A DNA stretch of 64,000 nt from Salipiger bermudensis HTCC2601 (GCF_000153725.1 NZ_DS022276.1:424222-488221), one strand, 5' to 3'. Numbered from the stretch's first letter, positions 18,566 to 27,813 are shown. Numbers and translations are program-made. Notes: a model not told the origin generated them from the letters alone.

Positions 18566-18826
18566 ATGACCGTTGTCAACGAAACACCCCCTACGAAAGC
18601 CACCGTCATTCTCGCGCAGGTGTTCATCTCCTGTCTCATGGCCTTCCTGATGACCGGGATCTTCACCGCGATTCCCACCGCGCTGGCACCCGGCTGGGTC
18701 GGCACCTGGCTGACTTGCTTCGTCACCGCATGGCCGATCGCCTTCGTCCTGTCTATGGCCGTCGGGCCGTTGTCCTTCTGGCTGGCGCACCGCACGCAGC
18801 ACCTGCTCGCGATTGCGCGGGGCTAG
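18566..18826 (+). CDS. DUF2798 family small membrane protein
   Basis: An 86-residue protein with two hydrophobic spans (roughly TVILAQVFISCLMAFLMTGI and LTCFVTAWPIAFVLSMAVGP), matching the two-helix DUF2798 family, which often carries this pattern of a helix, the GWVGTWLTCF linker and a second helix. Function is unknown. The start ATG 18566 has AGAGAG just upstream; ATG 18551 is an alternative adding five residues. It lies on the opposite strand between rplA and rplJ, splitting the ribosomal protein cluster. Confidence 0.75.
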   Translation: MTVVNETPPTKATVILAQVFISCLMAFLMTGIFTAIPTALAPGWVGTWLTCFVTAWPIAFVLSMAVGPLSFWLAHRTQHLLAIARG

Positions 18827-18888
18827 CGCCACCGATCGGCGCATGGGGCGCGCAAGCGCTGCCCCGAAGAATAAACCCCGAAAAAGAA

Positions 18889-18916
18889 AAAGGGCGGACC
18901 CGAAGGCCCGCCCTTT
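18889..18916 (-). terminator. intrinsic terminator of rplK-rplA
   Basis: Twelve-base stem (AAAGGGCGGACC / GGCCCGCCCTTT, one G-T type mismatch) with a TTCG loop on the minus strand and a T-rich tail (TTTTTCTTTTT). It follows the rplA stop by about 22 bp and faces the end of the DUF2798 gene. Confidence 0.9.
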
Positions 18917-18937
18917 CCGATCAGATCAATCCGAAGA

Positions 18938-19639
18938 TCACTCGACGCTGGCGGCGTTGGCCACGTCGACGGTCACGCCCGGGCCCATGGTGGAGCTGAG
19001 CGAGATCTTCTTCATGTAGGTGCCCTTGGCGCCGGTCGGCTTGGCCTTGGCAACCGCACTCACGAAGGCGCGGATGTTCTCGACCAGCTGAGCCTCGTCG
19101 AAGGAGGCTTTGCCGACGCCGGCGTGGACCACACCGCCCTTTTCGGCGCGGAACTGGACCTGGCCACCCTTGGCGTCCTTGACGGCCTGAGCGACATCCA
19201 TGGTCACGGTGCCGACCTTGGGGTTCGGCATCAGGTTGCGCGGGCCGAGGATCTTACCGAGACGGCCGACGATCGGCATCATGTCCGGGGTCGCGATGCA
19301 GCGATCGAACTCGATGGTGCCGCCCTGGATGGTCTCCATCAGGTCTTCGGCGCCCACGATGTCCGCACCGGCGGCCTGGGCTTCTTCAGCCTTCGGGCCA
19401 CGGGCAAAGACGGCGACGCGCATGGTCTTGCCGGTGCCGTTCGGCAGGCCGATCACGCCACGGACCATCTGGTCTGCGTGACGGGTGTCGACGCCGAGGT
19501 TCATCGCGATTTCGACGGTCTCGTCGAACTTCGCGCTGGCAGCGGACTTGATCAGGGCGACGGCCTCTTCGACGGTCACGTCTTCCTTGCCTGCAAAGGC
19601 CTCACGGGCGGAGCGGGTGCGTTTTCCGAGCTTTGCCAT
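18938..19639 (-). CDS. rplA: 50S ribosomal protein L1
   Basis: L1 forms the mobile stalk at the E site and usually represses its own operon. The 233-residue product contains [14 protein letters not shown], the family signature, and has normal length. It is one base from rplK, so the two are cotranscribed and coupled. Confidence 0.98.
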   Translation of the reverse strand: MAKLGKRTRSAREAFAGKEDVTVEEAVALIKSAASAKFDETVEIAMNLGVDTRHADQMVRGVIGLPNGTGKTMRVAVFARGPKAEEAQAAGADIVGAEDLMETIQGGTIEFDRCIATPDMMPIVGRLGKILGPRNLMPNPKVGTVTMDVAQAVKDAKGGQVQFRAEKGGVVHAGVGKASFDEAQLVENIRAFVSAVAKAKPTGAKGTYMKKISLSSTMGPGVTVDVANAASVE

Positions 19640-19640
19640 C

Positions 19641-20090
19641 TTACTTCACCTCGATGCCCATGGACTTGGCGGAGCCAAGGATGATCTGCATTGCAGCTTC
19701 GACGTCGTTCGCGCTGAGGTCCTTCATCTTGGCCTCGGCGATCTCGCGCACCTGCTTGGTGGTGACGGTCGCAACGGTCTCGCGGCCCGGGTTCTCGGCA
19801 CCACGCGGACGGTTCCGCTTGCCGACCGGCTTCAGGCCAGCCGCCTTCTTCAGGTAGTAAGACGCGGGCGGCGTCTTGATGTCCATCGTGAAGGACTTGT
19901 CCTGATAGTAGGTGATCACGGTCGGGCACGGCGCGCCGGGCTCCATTTCCTGCGTCTTGGCGTTGAACGCCTTGCAGAATTCCATGATGTTGATGCCACG
20001 CTGACCGAGGGCGGGGCCCACGGGCGGCGACGGGTTCGCTTTGCCTGCAGGGATCTGCAGCTTCATGACGCCGGCAAGCTTCTTGGCCAT
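19641..20090 (-). CDS. rplK: 50S ribosomal protein L11
   Basis: L11 organises the GTPase-associated region of 23S rRNA. The 149-residue product has the conserved [21 protein letters not shown]-terminal block and the C-terminal rRNA-binding block ending [10 protein letters not shown]. The preceding 143-bp gap to nusG shows no clear promoter. Confidence 0.98.
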   Translation of the reverse strand: MAKKLAGVMKLQIPAGKANPSPPVGPALGQRGINIMEFCKAFNAKTQEMEPGAPCPTVITYYQDKSFTMDIKTPPASYYLKKAAGLKPVGKRNRPRGAENPGRETVATVTTKQVREIAEAKMKDLSANDVEAAMQIILGSAKSMGIEVK

Positions 20091-20233
20091 TGTCTTTCTC
20101 CTTTACAACACCCCTCGAACGCGTCCTCGGGGCTTTTGCGTTGCGTGGTCTGGTCCGGTCATCGCGATGACCTCGCCTGCCACGGTGAAACGGCATCTCT
20201 GCCGCGTGCGGCGGGCAACCCCGCCGCCAATCC

Positions 20234-20767
20234 TCAGCCCTGCTTGGAGACCTGAGTGAATTCCAGTTCGACCGGGGTCTCCCGGCCGAAGATCGACACC
20301 GCGACGCGCAGACGCTGGTTGTCGTCGTCGACACTCTCGATCATGCCATCGAAGCCCTCGAACGGACCGTCGTTGACCTTGACCTTCTCGCCCACCTCGA
20401 AGTGGATGAGCGTGCGCGGCGCCTCGTCGCTTTCCTGAACGCGGCCCAGGATCGACTCGACCTCGGCATCGCGCATCGGCATCGGCCGGCCCTGCGGACC
20501 AAGGAACCCGGTGACGCGGTTGATCGAGTTCACCAGGTGATAGCCCTGGTCCGACATCTCCATGTGCACCAGCACGTAGCCGGGCATGAAGCGCCGCTCG
20601 GTGGTCACCTTCTTGCCGCGACGCACCTCGATGACCTCCTCGGTCGGAACGAGGACCTCATCGATCTGGTCCTCGAGCCCCTGCTCTTCGACAGACTGAC
20701 GGATCTGCTCCGCGATCTTCTTCTCGAAGTTCGACAGAACACTGACCGAATACCACCGCTTCGCCAT
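20234..20767 (-). CDS. nusG: transcription termination/antitermination factor NusG
   Basis: NusG binds RNA polymerase to aid elongation and couples it to Rho and S10. The 177-residue product has the NGN domain ([20 protein letters not shown], with GYVLVHMEM) and the C-terminal KOW domain ([19 protein letters not shown]). It lies downstream of secE as usual, but with a terminator-like hairpin between them. Confidence 0.98.
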   Translation of the reverse strand: MAKRWYSVSVLSNFEKKIAEQIRQSVEEQGLEDQIDEVLVPTEEVIEVRRGKKVTTERRFMPGYVLVHMEMSDQGYHLVNSINRVTGFLGPQGRPMPMRDAEVESILGRVQESDEAPRTLIHFEVGEKVKVNDGPFEGFDGMIESVDDDNQRLRVAVSIFGRETPVELEFTQVSKQG

Positions 20768-20875
20768 AGGGCCCCTCTTCCAACCTTGCGCCGGTCATCT
20801 CTGCCGGCAGTCTTTCGCGTCTACGCGACCGTTTTTCTCGCGAGGCGTTTGCGCCTCGGAACGGCCTCGCCCCAA

Positions 20876-20911
20876 ACAAAAACCGGCGTGCAACTCGAAT
20901 CGCTGCACGCC
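20876..20911 (-). terminator. terminator or attenuator between secE and nusG
   Basis: Perfect 8-bp stem GGCGTGCA/TGCACGCC (20885-20892, 20904-20911) with an 11-nt loop. Read on the minus strand it is followed by GGTTTTTGTTT. It lies 78 bp past the secE stop and about 110 bp before nusG, so it could reduce secE-nusG cotranscription. Confidence 0.65.
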
Positions 20912-20988
20912 CGCCTGAGGAAAGTGTTCCGTCCCCTACCGCCCTGCCCGGCTGATTTCAAGGCCCGGCGGGCGGTTTCGCCCCGGCC

Positions 20989-21180
20989 TCAGCCGAAGAA
21001 CGACAGAAGGCCCTGCAACCCGCTGCGGATCAGGATGTCGACGATCGCGAAGAAGCTCGCGGTCAGCGCCGCCATGATGAAGACGGTGACGGTGGTAAGC
21101 AGCACCTCGCGGCGGGTCGGCCAGACGATCTTGGCGACCTCGGCCCGGGTCTGCTGAATGAACTGAATGGGGTTGGCCAT
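20989..21180 (-). CDS. secE: preprotein translocase subunit SecE
   Basis: SecE is the essential clamp of the SecYEG channel. At 63 residues it is the short single-span form: an amphipathic N-terminal helix (MANPIQFIQQTRAEVAKIVW), the conserved PTRREVLLTT, and one transmembrane helix (VTVFIMAALTASFFAIVDIL). The start ATG 21180 gives the family length; a longer open reading frame upstream is not SecE-like. Confidence 0.96.
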   Translation of the reverse strand: MANPIQFIQQTRAEVAKIVWPTRREVLLTTVTVFIMAALTASFFAIVDILIRSGLQGLLSFFG

Positions 21181-21215
21181 CGACGGGTGCTTTCCGTTTG
21201 CATGCGGTTTTGGCG

Positions 21216-21244
21216 CATATACGAGGCTCCGCGCCCGCTGGCAA
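21216..21244 (-). promoter_or_regulatory. promoter of secE
   Basis: Minus strand TTGCCA (21239-21244), 17-nt spacer, TATATG (21216-21221), about 35 bp before the secE start. The remaining part of the 21181-21541 gap (to the divergent secreted-protein gene) holds nothing else I recognise. Confidence 0.65.
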
Positions 21245-21541
21245 GGGCCCGACCGGGCGCCCGGGAGCTCACGAGAAGCTCCCGGACGATCACGGCGCGG
21301 GCGCTCACTCTCACGAAAATCTGAGAAAATCCGCCACATCCGCACGCAACCAATCGACGCCCGGAGCGTTCGCGCGCTCGTCGGAGAAAACTTCAGGATG
21401 CCAGATGTTTGGACGATATTTTTTCGCCGCGGCTCGGCAGGAACCATTCCGTCTCGGCGGCGGTTGTTCAGTCACAATCGCAGGGCGCCACGCTCCGCAC
21501 ATCGAAAGTTTAAAAGTTCCACGAGACGAAAGGATCGTATC

Positions 21542-22099
21542 ATGAAACGTCTTCTTACCGCTACCGCACTCGCCGCAACCATGGCAACCTCGGCTTTCGC
21601 AGCGTCCGAGGCCGAAGAGGCAGCCATCACCATGTACTACCCGGATGCCAACTTCTCGGTCCTTTCCGATGATCAGGTCGCCGAAATGTTCGCCGTCGCA
21701 AACAGCGGCAGCTCGGACACCCAGAAGCGTCAGGATATCGAAGCCATCGCAGCGATGGACAACCCGAGCCCGGCCTCCGCTGACGTCTCCGAGATGGACC
21801 TGACCGCCTATGTGCCGGAATGGCGCCTCAACGAGATGACCGAAGCAGAGAAGCAGGAAGTCATCGCCCTGGTGAATCAGGACGACAACCCGGACAACGT
21901 TCGCGTCCAGCTCCTGAAGGACATGGAAAGCGCCGCACCGAACCTGACCACCGGTGAAATGCAGGCCGTGAAGTCGGTTGCCCCCGACGCCGACCTCACC
22001 GTGCTGACCACCGAGCAGGTGAACGAGATCCGCGCAGCGATCTACGGTGCCGATGAAGACGCCGAGATGCGCAACAAGATCGAAGATGCTCTGTCGTAA
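21542..22099 (+). CDS. secreted protein with three ~43-residue alpha-hairpin-like repeats
   Basis: A 185-residue acidic protein with a clear Sec signal peptide (MKRLLTATALAATMATSAFA, cleavage after residue 20 or 21). The mature part reads as three related units at about 31-72, 88-131 and 142-185. Each starts near a proline, then a short turn with L-[ST]-x-x-[EQ], a helix, a D/N-rich turn and a second helix. Units 1 and 3 share PDANFSVLSDDQV versus PDADLTVLTTEQV. The same unit forms the whole mature part of the small protein at 23876. No catalytic residue pattern or cysteine is present. I do not recognise the family. It is followed by a strong terminator. Confidence 0.8.
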   Translation: MKRLLTATALAATMATSAFAASEAEEAAITMYYPDANFSVLSDDQVAEMFAVANSGSSDTQKRQDIEAIAAMDNPSPASADVSEMDLTAYVPEWRLNEMTEAEKQEVIALVNQDDNPDNVRVQLLKDMESAAPNLTTGEMQAVKSVAPDADLTVLTTEQVNEIRAAIYGADEDAEMRNKIEDALS

Positions 22100-22121
22100 T
22101 CCGACTTCAGCGACAACATCG

Positions 22122-22151
22122 GGGCCGCGCCTTTTTGCGCGGCCCTTTTTT
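22122..22151 (+). terminator. intrinsic terminator of the secreted repeat protein gene
   Basis: Nine-base stem GGGCCGCGC / GCGCGGCCC with a CTTTTT loop, followed by six T, 23 bp after the stop codon. Confidence 0.93.
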
Positions 22152-22373
22152 GTGCGTGCGGCCGGTCGGTTGGTCGCGCCGGCTAGACGCCGAGACGAAA
22201 AAGGGCCGACTGCAAAAGCAGCCAGCCCGAAGTCACCCTGAGACGATTTCCGAACGCCTCAATGGCTTACGATATAACATCACACACTCACGCCGGCAAG
22301 CACCATGTCGCCTGCCCGCCCGCAAGAAGAGCGCTCGAACGTGCGTCGATCATTATCCGTCATGTGAGGGAAT

Positions 22374-22449
22374 TGGCAGGGGCAGCAGGGTTCGAACCCG
22401 CGACCTACGGTTTTGGAGACCGTCGCTCTACCAGCTGAGCTATACCCCT
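22374..22449 (-). tRNA. trnW: tRNA-Trp (anticodon CCA)
   Basis: A 76-nt cloverleaf: acceptor AGGGGTA/TGCCCCT, D arm GCTC-AGCTGGTA-GAGC, anticodon arm ACGGT-CTCCAAA-ACCGT with CCA at 34-36, five-base variable loop, T arm GCGGG-TTCGAAC-CCTGC, G discriminator and encoded CCA. tRNA-Trp next to secE is a common bacterial arrangement, here separated by the secreted-protein gene on the other strand. Confidence 0.98.
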
Positions 22450-22462
22450 AAGGCCGGTGCCC

Positions 22463-22491
22463 CGTTTACGAGAGGCTCCACGGCTTTGCAA
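22463..22491 (-). promoter_or_regulatory. promoter of tRNA-Trp
   Basis: Minus strand TTGCAA (22486-22491), 17-nt spacer, TAAACG (22463-22468), 14 bp before the mature tRNA 5' end. The -10 hexamer is the same as that proposed for tuf2. Confidence 0.7.
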
Positions 22492-22505
22492 GCGGGAAAA
22501 GCACC

Positions 22506-23498
22506 TCAGATCCACCGCATTCTGCGCAGCACCGCAAGCTGCAGCGCGGCCACGATCACAAGTGCCCCCACAAAGATCCAGAAGGCCAGCGGTTCGCCGG
22601 TTCCGGGCAGGCCCGCGACGTTGATTCCGAACAATCCGGTGAGGAATCCAAGCGGCAGGAACACCGCTGAGAGAATCGACAGAAGGTACATGTTGCGGTT
22701 CAGCCGCTCAGAGGCCTGGCCGTTCAGCTCGTCGCGCACCAACGCCATGCGCTCGCGCATCGCGTCGGCGTCTTCGACCACCCTCTCCAGCGCGTCGAGT
22801 TCCTCCGCGAGGTGGCGCTGGTCGTCACTCTCGAGCCATGCAGGCTGCCCGGTCTGCAGCGCGCGCAGCGCGTCTCGCTGCGGCTGCAGGTAGCGGCGCA
22901 GGATGATCGCCTGCCGACGCAGGTCCACCAGCGTCGCGCGCACCTCCGGCCCGGCTTCGTCGAGCACCGCCTCCTCGAGATCGTCGGCAAGATCGTCGAT
23001 CCCGTTCCAGTGCCGCTCGATGCGCTGCGTGAGCCGCTCGACCAGCGTCACGAGGAACTCGGCGCAGTCACAGGGGCCACGCCCATGGTCCAGTTCGGTC
23101 GCGATCTCCTCGATGGCGCGGACCTTGCGGCGGGCAAGACTCACGATGCGGTAAGGGTCGATCCACAACCGCACCGAGACCATGTCCTCGGGATCCTGCC
23201 CCTCGATGGTGTTGATGCCCCGCAGAATGACGATCAGCCCATCGCCGACGCGGGTCACCCTCGGACGCGTCTCCTCCGCGACCAGCGCGTCGATGATGGT
23301 GGGATCGAGGTAAGAGAGGTTCTCGACGATCCAGGCGGGTGTGTCGGGATGCTGGGCGCGCAGATGGACCCAGCCGAGCTCGTCGCTGCGCAGGACCTCC
23401 GACACCTCGGCCGCCGAGAGGGTCTGACTGTGGCGATTGCCCGCCAGGACAAAGGCGGACTGGATGACATCATCGGTGCGGGGGACAAGCTCGTTCAT
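22506..23498 (-). CDS. CorA/ZntB-family divalent cation transporter
   Basis: A 330-residue inner-membrane channel subunit: long helical cytoplasmic domain (residues ~1-265), then two C-terminal transmembrane helices (YLLSILSAVFLPLGFLTGLF and FWIFVGALVIVAALQLAVLR). The signature after the first helix is GIN (LFGINVAGLPG) instead of the GMN of CorA, which is characteristic of the zinc-transporting ZntB branch, although ion choice cannot be proved from it. It lies between tRNA-Trp and the small secreted protein, on the minus strand. Confidence 0.85.
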   Translation of the reverse strand: MNELVPRTDDVIQSAFVLAGNRHSQTLSAAEVSEVLRSDELGWVHLRAQHPDTPAWIVENLSYLDPTIIDALVAEETRPRVTRVGDGLIVILRGINTIEGQDPEDMVSVRLWIDPYRIVSLARRKVRAIEEIATELDHGRGPCDCAEFLVTLVERLTQRIERHWNGIDDLADDLEEAVLDEAGPEVRATLVDLRRQAIILRRYLQPQRDALRALQTGQPAWLESDDQRHLAEELDALERVVEDADAMRERMALVRDELNGQASERLNRNMYLLSILSAVFLPLGFLTGLFGINVAGLPGTGEPLAFWIFVGALVIVAALQLAVLRRMRWI

Positions 23499-23875
23499 GG
23501 CAACAAAATTAGCCTCGGCCGGGGCTCTGGCAAGACAACATTGCGCGCCTACCCGCCCGACCCATTATGTGCATTTATTCACAACAGCTATCGCATCGCC
23601 AAAGTAGCGCTCAATTCGGCTCACAGCTCACGCAGCACTCGTAAAACGCGTGACCCGCTGTCAGCCACGATCGCCAGGAACCATTGAGGTTTCAGCTTAC
23701 TAGACATGCTCTTGGGACGCGTTCGCTCACGTTCAAGTGCACGAAGTCGCGAGGCGGCGTGAGCGTTGGCGTGATTTGAAACTGGCGGGTTTCCGACCGA
23801 TATCCAACTCATCCGAAGCACGGATCATACGATCAACCGCACAACATGTGCAGCAGAGAACCAAAGGAACCTGAC
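23499..23875. other. 377-bp intergenic region
   Basis: Gap between the divergent ZntB-like and small secreted-protein genes. I see no gene, tRNA or strong hairpin. It must hold both promoters, but no convincing -35/-10 pair stands out. Base composition is lower in GC than the neighbours. Confidence 0.5.
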
Positions 23876-24124
23876 ATGAAACGCTTCATCACCCTCACCG
23901 CCGCCGCCATCACCACCGTTGCCGCCCTGTCCGGCGCCGCATCCGCCCAGGCGTACAACACCGGCGACAACGCCCGCGCCGCGCTCCAGCGCATTGCGCC
24001 GACGGCCAATGTCGAAGCCCTGACCAACTCGCAGGCGATCGCCGTGTACCAGCTGGTGCAGGACGAAAACAGCGCGGCTGACAAGAAAGCCAGCGTCGAG
24101 GCCGCGGTCCACAACTACCAGTAA
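23876..24124 (+). CDS. small secreted protein with one copy of the ~43-residue repeat
   Basis: An 82-residue protein with a signal peptide (MKRFITLTAAAITTVAALSG, cleaved near ASA-QA) and AAAGGA 7 nt before ATG 23876. The mature part (residues ~38-82) is one unit of the repeat seen three times in the protein at 21542: APTANVEALTNSQAIAVYQL aligns with APDADLTVLTTEQVNEIRAA. This suggests a small paralogous family of periplasmic or exported proteins. No function can be assigned. Confidence 0.75.
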   Translation: MKRFITLTAAAITTVAALSGAASAQAYNTGDNARAALQRIAPTANVEALTNSQAIAVYQLVQDENSAADKKASVEAAVHNYQ

Positions 24125-24189
24125 GTCGCATTCTCCGGGAGCGCCGCATCACGCGGCGCCCCCGGCAACGGCCACAGGCCCGACATGCA

Positions 24190-24217
24190 AAAGGGGCGCC
24201 CCTCGGGGCGCCCCTTT
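24190..24217 (-). terminator. terminator of tuf2 (also faces the small secreted gene)
   Basis: Perfect 13-bp arms AAAGGGGCGCCCC / GGGGCGCCCCTTT around a 2-nt centre, with TTTT on the minus-strand side. The symmetric sequence can act in both directions. A second GCGCCGC/GCGGCGC stem at 24141-24159 lies closer to the small secreted gene but lacks a T run. Confidence 0.85.
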
Positions 24218-24265
24218 AAACGTTTCGGTAGGTCGCGCCGACGTGCGGCACGACCGGTCCGAAGA

Positions 24266-25441
24266 TCACTCGATGATCTTGGAGACGACGCCGGAGCCGA
24301 CGGTACGGCCGCCTTCGCGGATGGCGAAGCGGAGGCCGTCTTCCATGGCGATCGGGGCGATCAGCTCGACCGCGAACTTCAGGTTGTCGCCGGGCATGAC
24401 CATCTCGGTGCCCTCGGGGAGGGTCACGGTGCCGGTCACGTCGGTGGTCCGGAAGTAGAACTGCGGACGGTAGTTCGCGAAGAACGGCGTGTGACGGCCA
24501 CCTTCTTCCTTGGTCAGGATGTAGACCTCGGCTTCGAACTTGGTGTGCGGCTTGACCGAACCCGGCTTGCAGAGAACCTGGCCACGCTCGACGCCTTCAC
24601 GGTCGATGCCGCGCAGCAGCGCGCCGATGTTGTCGCCGGCTTCACCGCGATCGAGCAGCTTGCGGAACATCTCGACACCGGTGCAGGTGGTCTTCTTGGT
24701 GTCGCGGATGCCGACGATTTCCAGTTCGTCGCCAACGTTCACGACGCCACGCTCGACACGGCCGGTCACAACGGTGCCGCGGCCCGAGATCGAGAACACA
24801 TCTTCGATCGGCATCAGGAACGGCTGGTCGACAGCGCGCTCGGGCTGCGGGATGTACTCGTCCACGGCAGCCATCAGTTCCTTGATCTTGTTCTCGCCGA
24901 TCTCCGGATCACGGCCTTCCATCGCCGCGAGAGCGGAGCCCGCGATGATCGGAATGTCGTCGCCCGGGAAGTCGTACTCGGAGAGCAACTCGCGGACTTC
25001 CATCTCGACGAGCTCGAGGAGCTCCTCGTCGTCCACCTGGTCGACCTTGTTCAGGAACACGACCATGGCGGGGATGCCCACCTGGCGGCCCAGCAGGATG
25101 TGCTCGCGGGTCTGCGGCATCGGGCCGTCAGCTGCGTTCACAACCAGGATCGCGCCGTCCATCTGGGCAGCACCGGTGATCATGTTCTTCACGTAGTCGG
25201 CGTGGCCGGGGCAGTCGACGTGCGCGTAGTGACGGTTCTCGGTCTCGTACTCCACGTGCGCGGTCGAGATCGTGATGCCGCGGGCTTTCTCTTCCGGCGC
25301 GCCGTCGATCTGATCGTAGGCGCGGAAGTCACCGAAGTACTTCGTGATCGCCGCCGTCAGCGTCGTCTTGCCGTGGTCAACGTGACCGATCGTGCCGATG
25401 TTGCAGTGCGGTTTGCCGCGCTCAAACTTTTCCTTTGCCAT
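24266..25441 (-). CDS. tuf: elongation factor Tu, copy 2 (intact)
   Basis: Full-length 391-residue EF-Tu: G1 [23 protein letters not shown] switch, DCPGHADY (G3), NKVDQVDD (G4), and complete domains II and III ending [13 protein letters not shown] 25441 is the homologous start; an in-frame extension of 12 codons upstream is not EF-Tu-like. It is nearly identical to copy 1 at 1873-3049, differing by a few third-position changes and lacking the extra G. It stands alone with its own promoter and terminator, so it can supply EF-Tu if copy 1 is truly broken. Confidence 0.99.
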   Translation of the reverse strand: MAKEKFERGKPHCNIGTIGHVDHGKTTLTAAITKYFGDFRAYDQIDGAPEEKARGITISTAHVEYETENRHYAHVDCPGHADYVKNMITGAAQMDGAILVVNAADGPMPQTREHILLGRQVGIPAMVVFLNKVDQVDDEELLELVEMEVRELLSEYDFPGDDIPIIAGSALAAMEGRDPEIGENKIKELMAAVDEYIPQPERAVDQPFLMPIEDVFSISGRGTVVTGRVERGVVNVGDELEIVGIRDTKKTTCTGVEMFRKLLDRGEAGDNIGALLRGIDREGVERGQVLCKPGSVKPHTKFEAEVYILTKEEGGRHTPFFANYRPQFYFRTTDVTGTVTLPEGTEMVMPGDNLKFAVELIAPIAMEDGLRFAIREGGRTVGSGVVSKIIE

Positions 25442-25501
25442 CTTTCTAAGACGCCTCGCCTTTTCCAGGGGCCCCAAATGACCCGGTTTCGCATCGCGGG
25501 C

Positions 25502-25530
25502 CGTTTATTGGCTTGCAGAGGGAAAATCAA
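25502..25530 (-). promoter_or_regulatory. promoter of tuf2
   Basis: Minus strand TTGATT (25525-25530), 17-nt spacer, TAAACG (25502-25507), leaving a leader of about 55 nt. No competing element was seen in the 25442-25672 gap. Confidence 0.6.
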
Positions 25531-25672
25531 GCCGTTCATGCACGGATGGGCACGGGCCCGCCCGGCCGCGCCCCGAGGGACACGGCCAGACGGGCCGGAA
25601 GCACAAGCCCTTGTGATCGCGGGTTTTCAGGAAAGCACGCCGCGCCGGGCATTGCCGCGCCGCGGCGATGCC

Positions 25673-26323
25673 TCAGGAGGCGGCCTCTTGCGACGTCTCC
25701 GCCGCAGGGTCCACGTCCGCCTCGGGCTCTGCCGCAGCCTCGGGCGAGGCGGCGGGCTCGGCAGCGGGCGGGTTGGCGTCGGGGCCGCCGAACCAGCCCT
25801 CGTCCTCCTGCATGCGCCGCATCCATTTCTCGATCTGCAGCGCCGCGTTGGCGGAGAGGTTGCGCATCTGCTGCGCCTTGGTCTGGGTGACGCCCGAACC
25901 CACCACGGTCTCGGCGGTGAAGCTCTCGAGCACGGTGAACTGCTCGGGCTCGGCGTTGAGCTTGCTCTGGGTGGCGTCGTCCCACACGGTCACCCGCAGG
26001 ATGAGCGCCGATTTCGGGCTAAACACCAGCGGCACGCCCGGCTGGGCCAGCACGAACCCCTCGACGCTGATGCCCATGTGGTAGAACCTGTCGCCCTCGT
26101 AGCGCCGGAAGCGCTCTTCGATGGCGGCGTCGACCGAGGCGATCCATTCCTCCTCGGTGGCGTTGCGCGAGACCGGCCCCTCGACAAGGTTCGGCGCCAC
26201 CACGGCGGCGTGGCCAAGCTTGAAATCCCCGATCGGCTCAAGCGGCTCATCGAGCTGGGATTGGCCGTTGGCGCAGGCCGCGAGGCCAAGAACGAGGCCG
26301 AGGGCGGGGATCAGGCGAAACAT
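25673..26323 (-). CDS. putative lipoprotein, DUF6778-like / unknown
   Basis: A 216-residue protein with a lipoprotein signal peptide ([17 protein letters not shown], lipobox LAAC with Cys17), so probably membrane-anchored in the periplasm. Residues ~30-165 form an alpha/beta domain of unknown role (for example [20 protein letters not shown] and [15 protein letters not shown]). The last ~45 residues are a low-complexity Ala/Glu/Pro tail. I am not certain of the family name. It is convergent toward tuf2's upstream region and divergent from the next lipoprotein gene. Confidence 0.7.
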   Translation of the reverse strand: MFRLIPALGLVLGLAACANGQSQLDEPLEPIGDFKLGHAAVVAPNLVEGPVSRNATEEEWIASVDAAIEERFRRYEGDRFYHMGISVEGFVLAQPGVPLVFSPKSALILRVTVWDDATQSKLNAEPEQFTVLESFTAETVVGSGVTQTKAQQMRNLSANAALQIEKWMRRMQEDEGWFGGPDANPPAAEPAASPEAAAEPEADVDPAAETSQEAAS

Positions 26324-26514
26324 GTTCAGGCTCCGGTCGTCACGTCAGGTCGGACCGGCTTAGCCCAGCGGGGCCGCGCGCGCAATCGTGGCCCCCGATG
26401 CCCGCCCCGATGCAGCGCGATCACGGCGGCGTCATCGCGGGCATTGCGCGGCTTGCCATCCCGGGCGGCTTTGCGGACACTCCGCCCCGACCCAAGCAAC
26501 GATCCGGCCCGACA

Positions 26515-27090
26515 TTGCCCCTCCCCAGACAACTGACCACAATCCTTTTCCTGAGTGTCACGCTCTTCGTGGCCGCCTGCGCGACACAGCGCCCCGAGGA
26601 TCTCCCGCGCCCGACCGAGGCCGATATCGCGGCGCTTGCCGACGAGATCCACGCCCTCGATCCCGGCATCGACGCCGGCGAGGCGGCGCGGGCGGCGGCC
26701 ATCGCCTATGAGTACCCGCTGCGGCTTGCGGTGGAGTACCAGGTGGAGGATCCGCCGATCATTCACAACATCAAGGTCAATCAGGGCCTCAAGCCCCGCG
26801 GCCTGTGCTACCAGTGGGCCGACGATCTGCAGGCGCGGCTGGCACAGGAAGGGTTCGAGACGCTCGAACTGCAGCGCGCCATCGCCAACTCGCAAAGCGC
26901 CATCCGCATCGAGCACAGCACCGTCGTGGTCACCGCGCCGGGCGACAGCATGTACGAGGGCATCGTGCTCGATCCATGGCGCAATGGCGGCCAGCTCTTC
27001 TGGGGCGCCGTCACCGAGGACGACGCCTATCCGTGGCTGCCGCGGCAGGACGTCTTCGCCCGCAAGCGGGCGCTGCTGGCGGCGCGCTGA
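26515..27090 (+). CDS. putative lipoprotein of unknown function
   Basis: The conserved part is about 190 residues, beginning with a lipoprotein signal ([20 protein letters not shown], lipobox VAAC). I place the start at TTG 26515, immediately before this signal. An ATG at 26398 would put 39 unlike residues in front of it, and neither start has a good ribosome binding site. The mature domain has [18 protein letters not shown] and a C-terminal AITED-like [15 protein letters not shown] segment. Function unknown. Its 3' end faces the uspA stop 19 bp away. Confidence 0.65.
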   Translation: MPLPRQLTTILFLSVTLFVAACATQRPEDLPRPTEADIAALADEIHALDPGIDAGEAARAAAIAYEYPLRLAVEYQVEDPPIIHNIKVNQGLKPRGLCYQWADDLQARLAQEGFETLELQRAIANSQSAIRIEHSTVVVTAPGDSMYEGIVLDPWRNGGQLFWGAVTEDDAYPWLPRQDVFARKRALLAAR

Positions 27091-27108
27091 CCGCGCCGCC
27101 GCAATGCC

Positions 27109-27516
27109 TCAGCGCAGCACGTGGACCGCGCACTTGGCGTGGCGCACCACCTGCGTCGCGGTCGATCCCATCAGCATGTCGCCCATGCCCGGCCGGTGCG
27201 AGGCGATGACGATCAGATCGGAACCGGTTTCCTCGGCATAGTCGAGGATGGTGCGGCCGGAGTGGCCCTCGACCACGATCCCAGAGGCATGGCCGAGCTT
27301 GGCGGCCATCGCGTCAAGCTCAGACTGCACCGCCGCGCGCGACTGCGCGAGGTAATCGGGCGGCATGTAGCTGATTGCGTAGCCCGGAATATGCTCCATG
27401 ACGTGCAGCAGGGTGATGATGCTGTCCTCGCCGGCGAGTTGACGGGCGACGGCCACCGCCGCCTCGGCCTTGGCGTCACTGTCGAATGCGATCGGGACAA
27501 GGATATTGGTGTACAT
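27109..27516 (-). CDS. universal stress protein, UspA family
   Basis: A 135-residue single-domain Usp with the N-terminal strand TNILVPIAFDSDAKAEAA and the nucleotide-binding loop SHRPGMGDMLMGSTATQVVRHAKCAVHV, matching the G-2x-G-9x-GS pattern of ATP-binding members. Usp proteins help survival under starvation, redox or respiratory stress. An FNR-like box lies 58-71 bp upstream of its start (27574-27587), suggesting oxygen-linked control. Confidence 0.92.
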   Translation of the reverse strand: MYTNILVPIAFDSDAKAEAAVAVARQLAGEDSIITLLHVMEHIPGYAISYMPPDYLAQSRAAVQSELDAMAAKLGHASGIVVEGHSGRTILDYAEETGSDLIVIASHRPGMGDMLMGSTATQVVRHAKCAVHVLR

Positions 27517-27573
27517 GCGCGGCCTCCTTCAAAGATTCTGCGTCGAGTTTGCGCTATCCGAAGGGGCTATGCC

Positions 27574-27587
27574 TTGATCCATATCAC
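27574..27587. promoter_or_regulatory. FNR/FnrL-like operator between uspA and the response regulator
   Basis: TTGAT-CCAT-ATCAC matches the FNR consensus TTGAT-N4-ATCAA at nine of ten positions. The centre is about 64 bp before the uspA start and about 233 bp before the divergent regulator, so uspA is the likelier target. Confidence 0.6.
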
Positions 27588-27813
27588 CCTCACCCGGCCC
27601 GGTTCCGATCACAATTCGGTCGCAATCTGACCGTAGCGTCTCGGTTGCAGGCCGCAGAACGCGCCACATCGACCGAACCTCAGCGCCAGATCCCCGAAAC
27701 CGCCGGATCTTTCGCTGACCGCGCCGATGCCCCGCAGCGCAGCCGCCGTTTCCCGCCGCGCCGACCGATCCACTAAGTCGATCCCGAACGAGCCTGAGCG
27801 AGGAGAGTCCCAC

